A stretch of DNA of 23,947 bases from JAQBDA01 sp041301185 (GCA_041301185.1 JBFYSV010000038.1:1-23947), one strand, 5' to 3'; shown: positions 1-7,498, counted from the first letter of the stretch. Notes: generated from the sequence alone by a model not told the origin. Program-made: numbers and translations.

Positions 1-188
1 ACTTCTCATTGCAAGAGCTGGATGATCTCGCTGCCGAGACAGGGTTTTCTATTCAACATACCTTTGTGTCCGATGGCGAGGCGGGCAAGCTAGGACTGTA
101 CCAGTTCTGGTCACCGCTTGGCGAGCACTCCGGCGGGGCTACCGGCGGGGCTACCGGCGGGATAACCGCGGTGAATCCGTCGGGATAA
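1..188 (+). CDS. C-terminal fragment of a probable SAM-dependent methyltransferase
   Basis: An open frame enters from the left edge (first full codon at base 3) and ends in TAA at 186-188, giving about 61 residues. The pattern ELDDLAAETGF followed by GKLGLYQFW resembles the last helix and strands of class I methyltransferases (Methyltransf_11/25 type), where an 'aGF' turn precedes a final strand ending in an aromatic residue. The catalytic and SAM-binding part lies outside the window, so this is an inference from the tail only. The last ~20 residues are a Gly/Ala/Thr-rich extension made by a 12-bp tandem repeat and are unlikely to belong to the fold. Confidence 0.45.
   Translation, partial: FSLQELDDLAAETGFSIQHTFVSDGEAGKLGLYQFWSPLGEHSGGATGGATGGITAVNPSG
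132..167 (+). repeat. 12-bp tandem repeat, three copies, in a gene tail
   Basis: The unit GGCGGGGCTACC occurs at 132-143 and 144-155, and a diverged copy GGCGGGATAACC at 156-167. In the reading frame of the upstream gene it encodes GGAT, GGAT, then GGIT just before the stop. Its length is a multiple of three, so copy-number change would not shift the frame. Confidence 0.85.
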
Positions 189-241
189 CCTGTTCTTAAC
201 CCGCTGAGAAGCTTTTATTTCTTCCCCGCCCTGTCTTTCTG

Positions 242-250
242 TGCTACCAT
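242..250 (+). promoter_or_regulatory. Extended -10 element, leaderless promoter candidate for the phosphoesterase gene
   Basis: TGCTACCAT fits TGnTAnnAT and ends six bases before the ATG at 257. Transcription would begin at or next to the start codon. No Shine-Dalgarno sequence lies before the ATG and no -35 match is seen at the expected distance. The same arrangement occurs at 7490-7498 on the other strand. Confidence 0.45.
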
Positions 251-256
251 TAAGCA

Positions 257-1009
257 ATGCGCATTCTGATCATCTCTGACATTCATGCAAATCTAACTGC
301 TTTGGAAGCAGTGTTGTCGGATGCTGGACTGATTGACGCTGTCTGGTGCCTGGGGGATCTGGTCGGTTACGGTCCTGATCCAAACGAGTGCATAGCCCGT
401 GTGCGGAAGCTCCCCAACCTGGTGTGCATCATTGGAAATCATGATTCGGCTGTTCTCGACCAAATTGATCCGTACTCATTCAATTCCGAAGCCCGCCAGG
501 CGATCGAGTGGACGAAAAATACACTGACCGAGACCAGCCTCGCCTTTCTGCGCAGCCTTCCTGAAAAAGTCGATTCTCGCCAGCTTTACACCGGCCTCGA
601 GAACCACATCACCCTGGCGCATGGCAGTCCCAGGCAGCCCGTCTGGGAATACCTGCTTGATCTGCATAACGCAACCCAGAACTTCGAGCATTTTGACACA
701 GCCTACTGTTTCGTTGGCCATACCCACCTGCCGATAATTTTTCACCATCTAGAGAACAACCGGTCTACCCGGCCTCTGATCCCCGATCCGAACACCCAAA
801 TCCTGCTTTCCCCCCGCGCAATCATCAATCCCGGCTCGGTCGGCCAACCCCGCGACCGTGACCCTCGAGCTTCCTATATGCTGTATGATCCGTACAAAGA
901 GACGCTTGAATACCACCGCGTAAAATACAATATTGATAAAGTTCAGGAACGGATGAAACACGCCGGGCTGCCCGAGCGCCATATCAAGCGCCTGGAATCT
1001 GGCTGGTAA
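257..1009 (+). CDS. Calcineurin-like metallophosphoesterase (YfcE/MJ0936-type)
   Basis: This 250-residue protein is a predicted cytoplasmic phosphodiesterase with a dinuclear metal centre. All family blocks are visible in order: SDIHAN (D8, H10), GDLVGYGPDP (D34), GNHD (N61, H62), AHGSP (H122) and GHTHLP (H155, H157), followed by the usual INPGSVGQPRD segment. The GYGPDP loop places it in the branch related to YfcE and archaeal MJ0936, some members of which hydrolyse model phosphodiesters or cyclic nucleotides; the substrate cannot be told from sequence. The ATG is preceded by an extended -10 and no ribosome site, so the mRNA may be leaderless. The next gene is co-oriented 66 bases downstream and has its own strong ribosome site. 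Confidence 0.9.
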   Translation: MRILIISDIHANLTALEAVLSDAGLIDAVWCLGDLVGYGPDPNECIARVRKLPNLVCIIGNHDSAVLDQIDPYSFNSEARQAIEWTKNTLTETSLAFLRSLPEKVDSRQLYTGLENHITLAHGSPRQPVWEYLLDLHNATQNFEHFDTAYCFVGHTHLPIIFHHLENNRSTRPLIPDPNTQILLSPRAIINPGSVGQPRDRDPRASYMLYDPYKETLEYHRVKYNIDKVQERMKHAGLPERHIKRLESGW

Positions 1010-1075
1010 GCATAAAAAGGGAACAGAATCACACCGGGTTGCGTCTATGGGGAAATGAGAAATGTGGAGGGTAAA

Positions 1076-2047
1076 ATGACCAACTCGACTCGCTCAAAGG
1101 CAAGATCATTCCCACTACTGGCTATTGTTGTTATCATCATCGCAACTTTACTGGCTTCTTGTGGGCAAGCGATGGCTCCCACCTCAGTGAGCGAAGAATT
1201 TATCCAGCAAGCCGATAGCATGGGCGCAGCCTCAGCGCCAGCTTACGAGCCGGCTGATTACAGCTTCAACCGGGAGCAGCAGGAAGTTGAGCACCTGGTA
1301 ATCAAGAACGCCGACCTTTCACTCGTGGTCAGTGATCCAGCAGCGGCGATGGATCGCATCTCAAAAATGGCAGACGAGATGGGCGGCTTTGTTGTCTCTG
1401 CCAACCTGTATCATCAGCAACTGGAAAACGGCGCCGAGGTTCCCCAGGCAAATATCACGATCCGGGTACCTGCTGAAAAACTTGGCGAGGCCTTGGAACG
1501 CATCCGGCAGGAAAGCGACCAGCTGCCTTTGAGCGAAACTCTCAGCAGCGAGGATGTAACCCGCGATTATACCGACCTGCAATCCCGCCTGCGAAACCTG
1601 GAAGAAGCCGAAGCTCAGCTAAGAAATATCATGGATGAGGCGACCAAAACCGAGGATGTCTTATCCGTGTACAACGAGTTGGTGCGGGTGCGGGAAGAGA
1701 TCGAGGTAATCAAAGGTCAGATTCAATACTATGAGCAATCCGCGGCTCTCTCGGCAATCACAACCAGCCTGCTCGCCAACGAGGCTGTGCAACCCCTGAC
1801 GATTGGCAGATGGCAGCCTGTAGGCGTGGCAAAACAGGCGATCCAGGCTCTGATCAGCTCTTTCAAATTTGTCATCGATGCCGCCATCTGGATCATCCTC
1901 TTCATCCTGCCAACCCTGGCACTGCTGGCATTGATCTTCATCCTGCCGGTTTACCTGCTTCTCCGGGTATGGCGCCGGCGAAGAAAGGCAAAAGCAGCTA
2001 CCCAACAAGCTGCCACGCCAACGGAATCTGACCAAAGCCCAGGCTAA
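1076..2047 (+). CDS. DUF4349 lipoprotein with C-terminal membrane anchor
   Basis: The protein (323 residues from the chosen start) has a signal peptide ending in a lipobox LASC (Cys29). A DUF4349 domain follows: IKNADLSLVV, an IxxMADEMGGFV segment, NITIRVPAEKL, then a coiled coil with DVTRDYTDLQSRLRNLEEAE and TEDVLSVYNELVRVREEIE. Near the C terminus a hydrophobic stretch (ILFILPTLALLALIFILPVY) is followed by a basic RRRRKAK tail, as in other DUF4349 proteins. The role of the family is unknown; it is probably an envelope protein anchored by lipid and a TM helix. An in-frame ATG at 1055 exists, but GGAGG at 1066-1070 sits five bases before the ATG at 1076, which I prefer. A terminator follows. 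Confidence 0.85.
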   Translation: MTNSTRSKARSFPLLAIVVIIIATLLASCGQAMAPTSVSEEFIQQADSMGAASAPAYEPADYSFNREQQEVEHLVIKNADLSLVVSDPAAAMDRISKMADEMGGFVVSANLYHQQLENGAEVPQANITIRVPAEKLGEALERIRQESDQLPLSETLSSEDVTRDYTDLQSRLRNLEEAEAQLRNIMDEATKTEDVLSVYNELVRVREEIEVIKGQIQYYEQSAALSAITTSLLANEAVQPLTIGRWQPVGVAKQAIQALISSFKFVIDAAIWIILFILPTLALLALIFILPVYLLLRVWRRRRKAKAATQQAATPTESDQSPG

Positions 2048-2074
2048 GCGCAAGACCCCTAATACAACAAATAT

Positions 2075-2101
2075 CCCCCGGTTGAGTAATCTGACCGGGG
2101 G
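2075..2101. terminator. Bidirectional intrinsic terminator between convergent genes
   Basis: CCCCCGGT (2075-2082) pairs perfectly with ACCGGGGG (2094-2101), with an 11-base loop. On the + strand it is followed by CGTTCTTT. On the - strand it is followed by a T-rich ATATTTGTTG. It can end both the DUF4349 gene and the C39/LysM gene. Confidence 0.8.
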
Positions 2102-2129
2102 CGTTCTTTAGCAGGGGTTGATCCGGGTT

Positions 2130-3098
2130 TCACCGCAATCTCAACACCTGCCTGGCATGGATGACATACGGATACTCAAGGCCATTCAGGGCTGCCAGCT
2201 GCCACCAAACCAGCCCATAGCGGCGGGCAATATCTGCCAGGTAGTCTCCGGGCTTGACTGTGTAGGTGTAAGGGATTTCCCCGGCAGATGAAAGGGCTTG
2301 CAGGGGACCGGTTGGACCGAATACCAGTGGCATAAAGGAGTGGTGTACGAATTCGGGGGGCAGAGCCAGCCCAGGTTCGGTGGGGTCTGCAGGTACTTCC
2401 TGGTCTTCGGCAGCAATTCGCGGTCCCTCGCCGGTGACTGCCATCCTGCCCAGCGTATCCCAGGATGCCAGGAAAGTATTCAAAGGGTAGGTCTGGGCCT
2501 GCCCGGAGAAGGCATCCAGGACGTGGACTCGCTTGGGCGTGTACCCCAGCAAGATCATGGTGTGCTCAAAGCGTGCCACACGAGTAGTATTGCCATCTTG
2601 AGCCTTGTAACGAACCGGGGTTCCCCGCCACATCTGACCGATCACCCACACAATCACCGGGCGCCCGGCCGCGATCTCAGCTCGCAGGTCATCCCAGGAC
2701 AGATCCCGGCGGGCTTCTGCCCGGAGGCCGAACTGGCGCAGCACTTCTGCCACGGGTTCTGCATGCACACCATAAGAATAGGGCGGCAGATTACCCCATT
2801 CATCGTTTGGGTCGCCTACAAAGCCTGTATCCGGGTTATCAGAACGGGGCAGGTTGTTTAGAAACTTCTTCTCACGGATATTCACGCCCCAATATGCCGC
2901 CCAGTCCACCGCCGACCTGGCTTCACACGAGAGCGTGAAACGCTGCGGATATCCTACCACTCCAGAGATAAGGGCTTTGTCTGGAATTGGCTCAGCCCGT
3001 CCAGGAGCAGGGATTAACAGGAGCTGCCAGCCGACCACCAGCGCTGCCAGGATACGCCAAAGCCTCATTGCCACCGATTTTATCTGAAACCAATCCAT
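2130..3098 (-). CDS. Secreted C39-like cysteine peptidase domain protein with C-terminal LysM
   Basis: Of 322 residues, 11-35 form a signal peptide (MRLWRILAALVVGWQLLLIP, cleavage near AEP). Residues ~43-215 look like a peptidase_C39_2 papain-like fold: candidate catalytic Cys58 in TLSCEARSAVDW, His179 in FEHTMILLGYT and Asp195 in VLDAFSG. A Pro-rich linker leads to a LysM module (277-322, YTVKPGDYLADIARRYG to RQVLRLR), which binds peptidoglycan-type glycans. It is likely an exported, wall-associated peptidase, though C39_2 proteins are not always active. The ATG at 3098 lies 10 bases after a -10 element shared with rsmG. An inner ATG at 3068, preceded by GGTGG, gives a more typical signal peptide and could be the real start. 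Confidence 0.8.
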   Translation of the reverse strand: MDWFQIKSVAMRLWRILAALVVGWQLLLIPAPGRAEPIPDKALISGVVGYPQRFTLSCEARSAVDWAAYWGVNIREKKFLNNLPRSDNPDTGFVGDPNDEWGNLPPYSYGVHAEPVAEVLRQFGLRAEARRDLSWDDLRAEIAAGRPVIVWVIGQMWRGTPVRYKAQDGNTTRVARFEHTMILLGYTPKRVHVLDAFSGQAQTYPLNTFLASWDTLGRMAVTGEGPRIAAEDQEVPADPTEPGLALPPEFVHHSFMPLVFGPTGPLQALSSAGEIPYTYTVKPGDYLADIARRYGLVWWQLAALNGLEYPYVIHARQVLRLR

Positions 3099-3108
3099 AT
3101 CGCAAGCA

Positions 3109-3116
3109 GTTATAAT
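3109..3116. promoter_or_regulatory. Bidirectional -10 element driving rsmG and the C39/LysM gene
   Basis: TATAAT (3111-3116) reads toward rsmG and ends seven bases before its ATG. On the other strand TATAAC (complement of 3109-3114) reads toward the C39/LysM gene and ends ten bases before its ATG. Both share the self-complementary core TTATAA (3110-3115). No -35 match is visible on either side. Both transcripts would be leaderless or nearly so. Confidence 0.6.
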
Positions 3117-3123
3117 CAGGGCG

Positions 3124-3834
3124 ATGAACGAGCTAGCCCAATCCGCCTATTCGCTCCTCGGCATTCGCCTGACCACCGCCCAATTATCCGCCCTGAGCAT
3201 CTACGAGAACGAACTGTTGGAATGGAACACCCGTTTCAACCTGACAGCAATCGAAAACCCAGCGCAGGTACGCACCAAACACTTCTTAGACTCGCTATCT
3301 TGCCTGTTGGTGATGCGCGACCCTTACCCGGAGCAAATCATCGATATTGGGACAGGAGCAGGATTCCCGGGAATCCCGCTCAAGATTTTCCTCCCCGGGA
3401 TCCGCCTGACATTGGTCGAATCGGTTGGAAAAAAAGCTGATTTTTGCCGCCATATCCTGCAGAAGCTCGGGCTTGAGGGGGTGGACGTGATCCAGGAAAG
3501 AGCCGAATTATTGGGCCAGTCTATTGGGCACCGCGAGCACTACGATTGGGCGGTTGCCAGGGCGGTTGCCAATATGCCGGTGTTAATGGAATTGCTTTTG
3601 CCTTTTGTGCGCGTCGGAGGAAAAGCGCTGGCAATGAAAGGAGTGTCTGCCCCATCCGAATCGCAAACAGCCGAGCGTGCCAACCGGCTGCTGGGAGGCC
3701 GCCTACGACGCCTGGTTCCGGTGAATTTACCGGGTGTAGCTGAACAGCGGTATTTGGTTGTGATCGACAAAGTGGCAGCAACCCCCCCCACATACCCCCG
3801 CCGGGTTGGCATACCGGCAAAGAAACCCCTCTAA
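3124..3834 (+). CDS. rsmG: 16S rRNA (guanine-N7) methyltransferase RsmG/GidB
   Basis: This 236-residue cytoplasmic enzyme uses S-adenosylmethionine to methylate N7 of the conserved guanine (G527 in E. coli) in the 530 loop of 16S rRNA. The N-terminal ENELLEWNTRFNLTAI block and the KHFLDSL motif are typical. The SAM-binding motif DIGTGAGFPG spans 74-83, with VES (98-100) as the acidic motif at the next strand, then KKADFCRHI and WAVARAVA. Length is normal for the family. There is no ribosome site before the ATG; a consensus TATAAT lies seven bases upstream, supporting a leaderless mRNA. Its 3' end lies only 10 bases from the end of convergent recF, with no terminator hairpin between them. Confidence 0.95.
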   Translation: MNELAQSAYSLLGIRLTTAQLSALSIYENELLEWNTRFNLTAIENPAQVRTKHFLDSLSCLLVMRDPYPEQIIDIGTGAGFPGIPLKIFLPGIRLTLVESVGKKADFCRHILQKLGLEGVDVIQERAELLGQSIGHREHYDWAVARAVANMPVLMELLLPFVRVGGKALAMKGVSAPSESQTAERANRLLGGRLRRLVPVNLPGVAEQRYLVVIDKVAATPPTYPRRVGIPAKKPL

Positions 3835-3844
3835 ACCTGCCGGC

Positions 3845-5083
3845 TCATTCCATGGCGACCATTCTGCCTGTCTCGATACGCCAGAGTGCCACCCGCCGCA
3901 CGAAATCTGGCGGGAACAAGTCCAGGTCGGTTGTAGTGAGCAACGCCTGTTGAGACTCAGTAAGGCGAGCCAGCAGGTCTGCACGGCGCTGGGTATCCAG
4001 CTCAGCCAGCACCTCATCCAGTAACAAAACCGGCGACTGGCCTGTTTTTTCTTTCATCCATCCCATCTCTGCCAGCTTGAGCGAAAGGACAGCGCTGCGC
4101 GCCTGCCCGCGCGAGCCGTACACCCCCAGGTCAATCCCATTGCTGAGAAATCTCAGCTCATCCCGGTGGGGACCGATGGTGGTAACCCCCCGCGCGATCT
4201 CCTCTCCACGCACGCGGTGCAACTCTTCCAGGAACCCTTGCTGAATCTTGCTTAACGTTAAGGCCGAGCGATCGATGGGCGCATCCAGCGGAAGGGCGAT
4301 TTGCCTGCCAGGGTGAGGAAGAGGGTCATATGCCGGCTCGTAGGATAGGCGTAAAATTTCTTGTCCAGCAGATAACTCACGATGGCTGAGGGTTGCCAGG
4401 CGTTCCAGCTCTTGCACAGCATGGATCCGAGCATGGATCAGCTGCGCCCCCGATGCAGCCAGTTGCTCATCCCAATACAATAGCTGGGCAGGGTCGCTGC
4501 CTCGTTCGCCAATTTGCTTCAACAAAGCATTGCGCTGGGCGAGCACCCGGGTGTACTCCGCCAGGTAAGCCGCGTAATGCGGCCAGACTTGAGCCAGGGT
4601 CAGGTTTAAATAGCGGCGCCGTTCTTCCGGCGCCCCTTCGATAATCCGCAGTGTCTGCGGTAAAAACAGGACCGCATTGAACCTGCCGATCACTTCACTC
4701 ACTTTATAGCGCATACCGTCCAGCAAGGCTTCTTTACGCAAGCGGAGCGAGCCGTTCGTCCCTTGTGCTTCCTGGATCAGGCGCACTTCAAGGCGATGAG
4801 CAGCGCTCTTATGAGCGGCGCTCTTGGGATCGACTTCCTCACGGCAAAAGTCGGCAACAATCCGGCCCACTGCCAGCGATTGGCGGGCTGCCAGGAAATT
4901 GATCAGCTCTCGGTCACTGGAAGCATGAAAAGAGACAAACGTCGCCAGAAAGTAGATCGCCTCCAGCAGGCTGGTCTTCCCCTGAGCGTTTGCCCCTACC
5001 AGCAAAACGACACCCTGGGGCACATCCAGATCCAGGCGGGCGAAGTTGCGGAAGTTTGTCAAAGAGAGGTGAGTCAGGTACAT
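3845..5083 (-). CDS. recF: DNA recombination/repair ATPase RecF
   Basis: RecF (412 residues) is an SMC/ABC-type ATPase that, with RecO and RecR, loads RecA at single-strand gaps and aids replication restart. Visible are the N-terminal LTNFRNF block, Walker A GANAQGKTS (30-38), the signature-motif region YGSRGQARSAVLSLKLAE (from 322) and Walker B VLLLDEVLAELD (351-362), with a C-terminal LLTTTDLDLF segment typical of RecF. The gene is not beside dnaA/dnaN here; def lies upstream on the same strand. Between Walker A and the signature it carries a small in-frame duplication (KSAAH twice). No good ribosome site precedes the ATG. The upstream spacer holds a perfect -35 and a palindrome that may control it. 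Confidence 0.95.
   Translation of the reverse strand: MYLTHLSLTNFRNFARLDLDVPQGVVLLVGANAQGKTSLLEAIYFLATFVSFHASSDRELINFLAARQSLAVGRIVADFCREEVDPKSAAHKSAAHRLEVRLIQEAQGTNGSLRLRKEALLDGMRYKVSEVIGRFNAVLFLPQTLRIIEGAPEERRRYLNLTLAQVWPHYAAYLAEYTRVLAQRNALLKQIGERGSDPAQLLYWDEQLAASGAQLIHARIHAVQELERLATLSHRELSAGQEILRLSYEPAYDPLPHPGRQIALPLDAPIDRSALTLSKIQQGFLEELHRVRGEEIARGVTTIGPHRDELRFLSNGIDLGVYGSRGQARSAVLSLKLAEMGWMKEKTGQSPVLLLDEVLAELDTQRRADLLARLTESQQALLTTTDLDLFPPDFVRRVALWRIETGRMVAME
4796..4825 (-). repeat. 15-bp tandem duplication inside recF
   Basis: Two adjacent 15-bp units (4796-4810 and 4811-4825) differ by one base and encode KSAAH twice in a row. The insertion keeps the frame and lies in a presumably surface-exposed part of the RecF helical/lobe region. 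Confidence 0.85.
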
Positions 5084-5128
5084 ATGGGCTTTACCCGGGC
5101 TGGGCTAATCTTTTCGCAAACGAAAGGT

Positions 5129-5152
5129 TTGCGGCACCCGATTGTGCCGCAA
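5129..5152. promoter_or_regulatory. 9-bp inverted repeat between def and recF: operator or attenuator
   Basis: TTGCGGCAC (5129-5137) and GTGCCGCAA (5144-5152) form a perfect palindrome with a six-base centre. On the - strand it overlaps the possible recF -10 (CACAAT, 5141-5146), which fits an operator. Alternatively it is an RNA hairpin followed by ACCTTTCGTTTG, a poor terminator tail. A second, smaller hairpin (5110-5116 with 5121-5127) lies just downstream. Confidence 0.5.
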
Positions 5153-5170
5153 GATTGTGGTTCCTGTCAA
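5141..5170 (-). promoter_or_regulatory. Candidate recF promoter
   Basis: A perfect -35 TTGACA (complement of 5165-5170) is followed after 18 bases by CACAAT (complement of 5141-5146), a 4/6 match to the -10 consensus. The -10 lies inside the perfect inverted repeat at 5129-5152. Confidence 0.4.
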
Positions 5171-5212
5171 TTCTGCCCGCGCCTGCATGGGGCTTTAGCC
5201 ATCCGCTTAGCA

Positions 5213-5725
5213 TCAATCCGCCGCGACCGCCTCGATGTCTTCGTCTTCCAGCCGCCAAACTTTCTCAGCCCGGTCAATGAACAATACCCCATCCAGATGA
5301 TCGATCTCGTGCTGGAAAATGCGCGCCAGCCAGCCGCTCGCCTTGATCCGCACTGGCTTCCCGTGACGGTTCTGCCCCTTGATCACCGCTTCCAATGGTC
5401 GCTCAACATTACCGCCAAACCCCGGAATGGACAGGCAGCCTTCGGCGCCGATTTCTTTCTCTTGCGATAAGCGGGTAATCTCAGGATTGACTACCGCATA
5501 CAGTTTGGCAGGCACGTCCGGATCATCTTCATCGCCAAACTCAACAACGATCACTCTTAAAGATACATCTACCTGGGGGGCAGCCAGCCCCACTCCTGGA
5601 GCGACGCGCATGGTTTCGACCATATCGTCAATCAGAGCCAGCAGATCTGGGGTAAATTCCGTTACTTTGCGCGCTTTGCGACGCAGCACCGGATCTGGAT
5701 GGATTACAATTCTTCTGGTTGGCAT
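5213..5725 (-). CDS. def: Peptide deformylase
   Basis: This metalloenzyme removes the formyl group from the N-terminal methionine of nascent proteins. The three family motifs are intact: GVGLAAPQ (44-51), EGCLS (95-99, metal ligand Cys97) and HEIDH (139-143, two His ligands and the catalytic Glu). The protein is 170 residues from the start I prefer. A TTG at 5740 is in frame, but AGAGGG lies directly before the ATG at 5725 with good spacing, and MPTRRIVIHPDPVLR matches usual PDF N termini. The C terminus carries an acidic tail. It follows the cNMP/PH-domain gene on the same strand after 48 bases and precedes recF. Confidence 0.96.
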   Translation of the reverse strand: MPTRRIVIHPDPVLRRKARKVTEFTPDLLALIDDMVETMRVAPGVGLAAPQVDVSLRVIVVEFGDEDDPDVPAKLYAVVNPEITRLSQEKEIGAEGCLSIPGFGGNVERPLEAVIKGQNRHGKPVRIKASGWLARIFQHEIDHLDGVLFIDRAEKVWRLEDEDIEAVAAD

Positions 5726-5773
5726 AAATCCCTCTGGCAATCAATACGTTTCATATCAATTCAGTCGTATATT

Positions 5774-7483
5774 TTACCCCGGAAATATGTCCCAGTCTTT
5801 CTCAGTTTGAATTAATTCATATAACTCAATTTGGGATTTATAGGCAAGCAACCAATTCAGCATCTGCTCACGCTCCCGTGCTGCTTCAATCTCGCGTTTC
5901 CTGCGGCTGAGAGCCTCAATATAATCCGATACATCCTGGTGAACCTGATCAGGGTTATAGACACCGCGGAAGATGAAACGGGTTTCACCGACATTAATGA
6001 CCACGTTGCCATAATTAAATAACAACTGAATAATCCCGTCGCGGTGGTGTTCTAAGCTCAAGATCGACTCAAGGGGTGCAGTCTTCTTGAGCTCATCTCC
6101 CAGCGGTTTGCGCTCAATATCTCGGATCTGGTCCGGGGCAAGTTGGTAGATATCATTGCTCCAATCCAAATACCCATACGTCCACCAGCCCAACAAGACC
6201 AAGAATATCATCGCGTACAGCAGGAACATAGGGAAAGATGCAAAGATGCTTGTACTACCAGCGAGATAATCCTCGAACTGGAGGGCTACAAATCCAACCA
6301 GGAACAAGATCAGCAGCGTCGGTATCCAGGTTTTCCTGAGCAACAAAAGCCAGTGCTTGCGGTAAGTGACAACATTTTCTTCTTCATAGCGTACCACAAA
6401 GAGGGTGTTCAAGAAATCCCGCAGGCTGCCGGGTTGAGGCTGATTGCCAGACCTCCTGCGCCATCTTGGCTGGAGTGAAGGCCAAAGCGTGTCGCTATCC
6501 ACTGGCAAACCCAGGCGTTCCTGCAGGGAGCGCCGGATAGCTTCGTTCTCCGCTTGTTTCAACAAGTATCCGGCGTGGGCTTTGAAACCCTCTACATAAG
6601 CAGCAAATAGAATCGGACTGGCAGAGCGGCGCATGCGTATCCCGCCGGTGAAGGTGCGCACCTCCACATCGCCGTACCCCAGGATCCGCCCAAACCAGGT
6701 TCGTTTCACGTTAACTGAAAGGATCTGAGTCAAAGGCGCTTCTCGCCGGCTTTGATATAAAAGGATAACCTTTTCAACCCACAAGACCCGCTGGTTCGTG
6801 ACAATATAAAAATCGTTTCCCCAGTTAACCCAGTTCCAGACAATCCAAAAGATAGAAATAAAAATTCCCATAATTCCCACATATAAGAGAAGCCTGGGAT
6901 TGATAAAAGAGTCCAGGTCGGTAACCCCATAAGCCAGGATAGGGATACTGATCAAACCGACAAACAAAGGTAAGAGCAGCGAGGTCAGCAGAAATACCTC
7001 GTGCTTACGGCGCACCAGGTGAACTACTTCATCTTCACCCAACCAGTCAAACTTCTCGCGCTGTGCCATGTGCCGGCTGTCTGCGGTAACTGTCAGGAAT
7101 GTACGAATGTTGGGAAAGTCTCTAATCAAGTCGTAGAATGAGCCTTGCTCCATACCGAGCAATATGGTCGGCTCGAGGGTTGTTACAGTAGCAGAGCGCG
7201 GGCGGTTGAAAAGCAACGCTTCCTCACCGAAATATTCCCCCGCTCCGAATACCGACAGCAAGTGCTCGCCTTTGCGGTCTGCCTGGGTGATCTTCACCCT
7301 GCCCTTGAAGATAACAAAGAACATGTTATCTTCATCCCCCTGAGCAAAGACTTCTTTGTCCCCTGTGAAAGAATAAGGTTGAAAGCGGGCTACGATATGG
7401 GCAAGCTCAGCCTCGTTTAGCCCCTGAAACAGGAAAAGCTGTTTGAGCAAATCGGCAAACTGAGGGACTTGATCATCAACCAT
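5774..7483 (-). CDS. Membrane protein with cyclic-nucleotide-binding domain and two PH-like modules
   Basis: A 569-residue protein with an unusual layout. Residues ~12-125 form a CRP-type cNMP-binding domain with a full phosphate-binding cassette FGEEALLFNRPRSAT (85-99), including the Glu and Arg expected to hold cAMP or cGMP. Next come two TM helices (~163-186, 199-220) and a bacterial PH-like domain (NDFYIVTNQRVLWVEK through VEVRTFTGG, ~223-300). Then a second TM pair (~386-402, 417-436) leads into a related segment (NDIYQLAPDQIRDIERKP to FIFRGVYNP) and a charged coiled coil. The two TM-TM-PH halves look like an internal duplication, with NDFY/NDIY at matching places. The soluble parts are probably cytoplasmic, making it a second-messenger sensor at the membrane; the output is unknown. 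The ATG has an extended -10 six bases upstream and no ribosome site. Confidence 0.8.
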   Translation of the reverse strand: MVDDQVPQFADLLKQLFLFQGLNEAELAHIVARFQPYSFTGDKEVFAQGDEDNMFFVIFKGRVKITQADRKGEHLLSVFGAGEYFGEEALLFNRPRSATVTTLEPTILLGMEQGSFYDLIRDFPNIRTFLTVTADSRHMAQREKFDWLGEDEVVHLVRRKHEVFLLTSLLLPLFVGLISIPILAYGVTDLDSFINPRLLLYVGIMGIFISIFWIVWNWVNWGNDFYIVTNQRVLWVEKVILLYQSRREAPLTQILSVNVKRTWFGRILGYGDVEVRTFTGGIRMRRSASPILFAAYVEGFKAHAGYLLKQAENEAIRRSLQERLGLPVDSDTLWPSLQPRWRRRSGNQPQPGSLRDFLNTLFVVRYEEENVVTYRKHWLLLLRKTWIPTLLILFLVGFVALQFEDYLAGSTSIFASFPMFLLYAMIFLVLLGWWTYGYLDWSNDIYQLAPDQIRDIERKPLGDELKKTAPLESILSLEHHRDGIIQLLFNYGNVVINVGETRFIFRGVYNPDQVHQDVSDYIEALSRRKREIEAAREREQMLNWLLAYKSQIELYELIQTEKDWDIFPG

Positions 7484-7489
7484 AGCTGC

Positions 7490-7498
7490 ATTTTAGCA
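7490..7498 (-). promoter_or_regulatory. Extended -10, leaderless promoter candidate for the cNMP/PH gene
   Basis: On the - strand TGCTAAAAT fits TGnTAnnAT and ends six bases before the ATG at 7483. No Shine-Dalgarno sequence is present. The spacing is the same as at 242-257. Confidence 0.5.

Noticed and set aside
2298..2861. 187-residue open frame on the + strand
   Set aside because: Antisense to the C39/LysM gene, whose signal peptide, catalytic residues and LysM are clear.
4763..5470. 235-residue open frame on the + strand
   Set aside because: It lies antisense to recF and def, both of which have intact motifs; composition is that of a shadow frame and no ribosome site is present.
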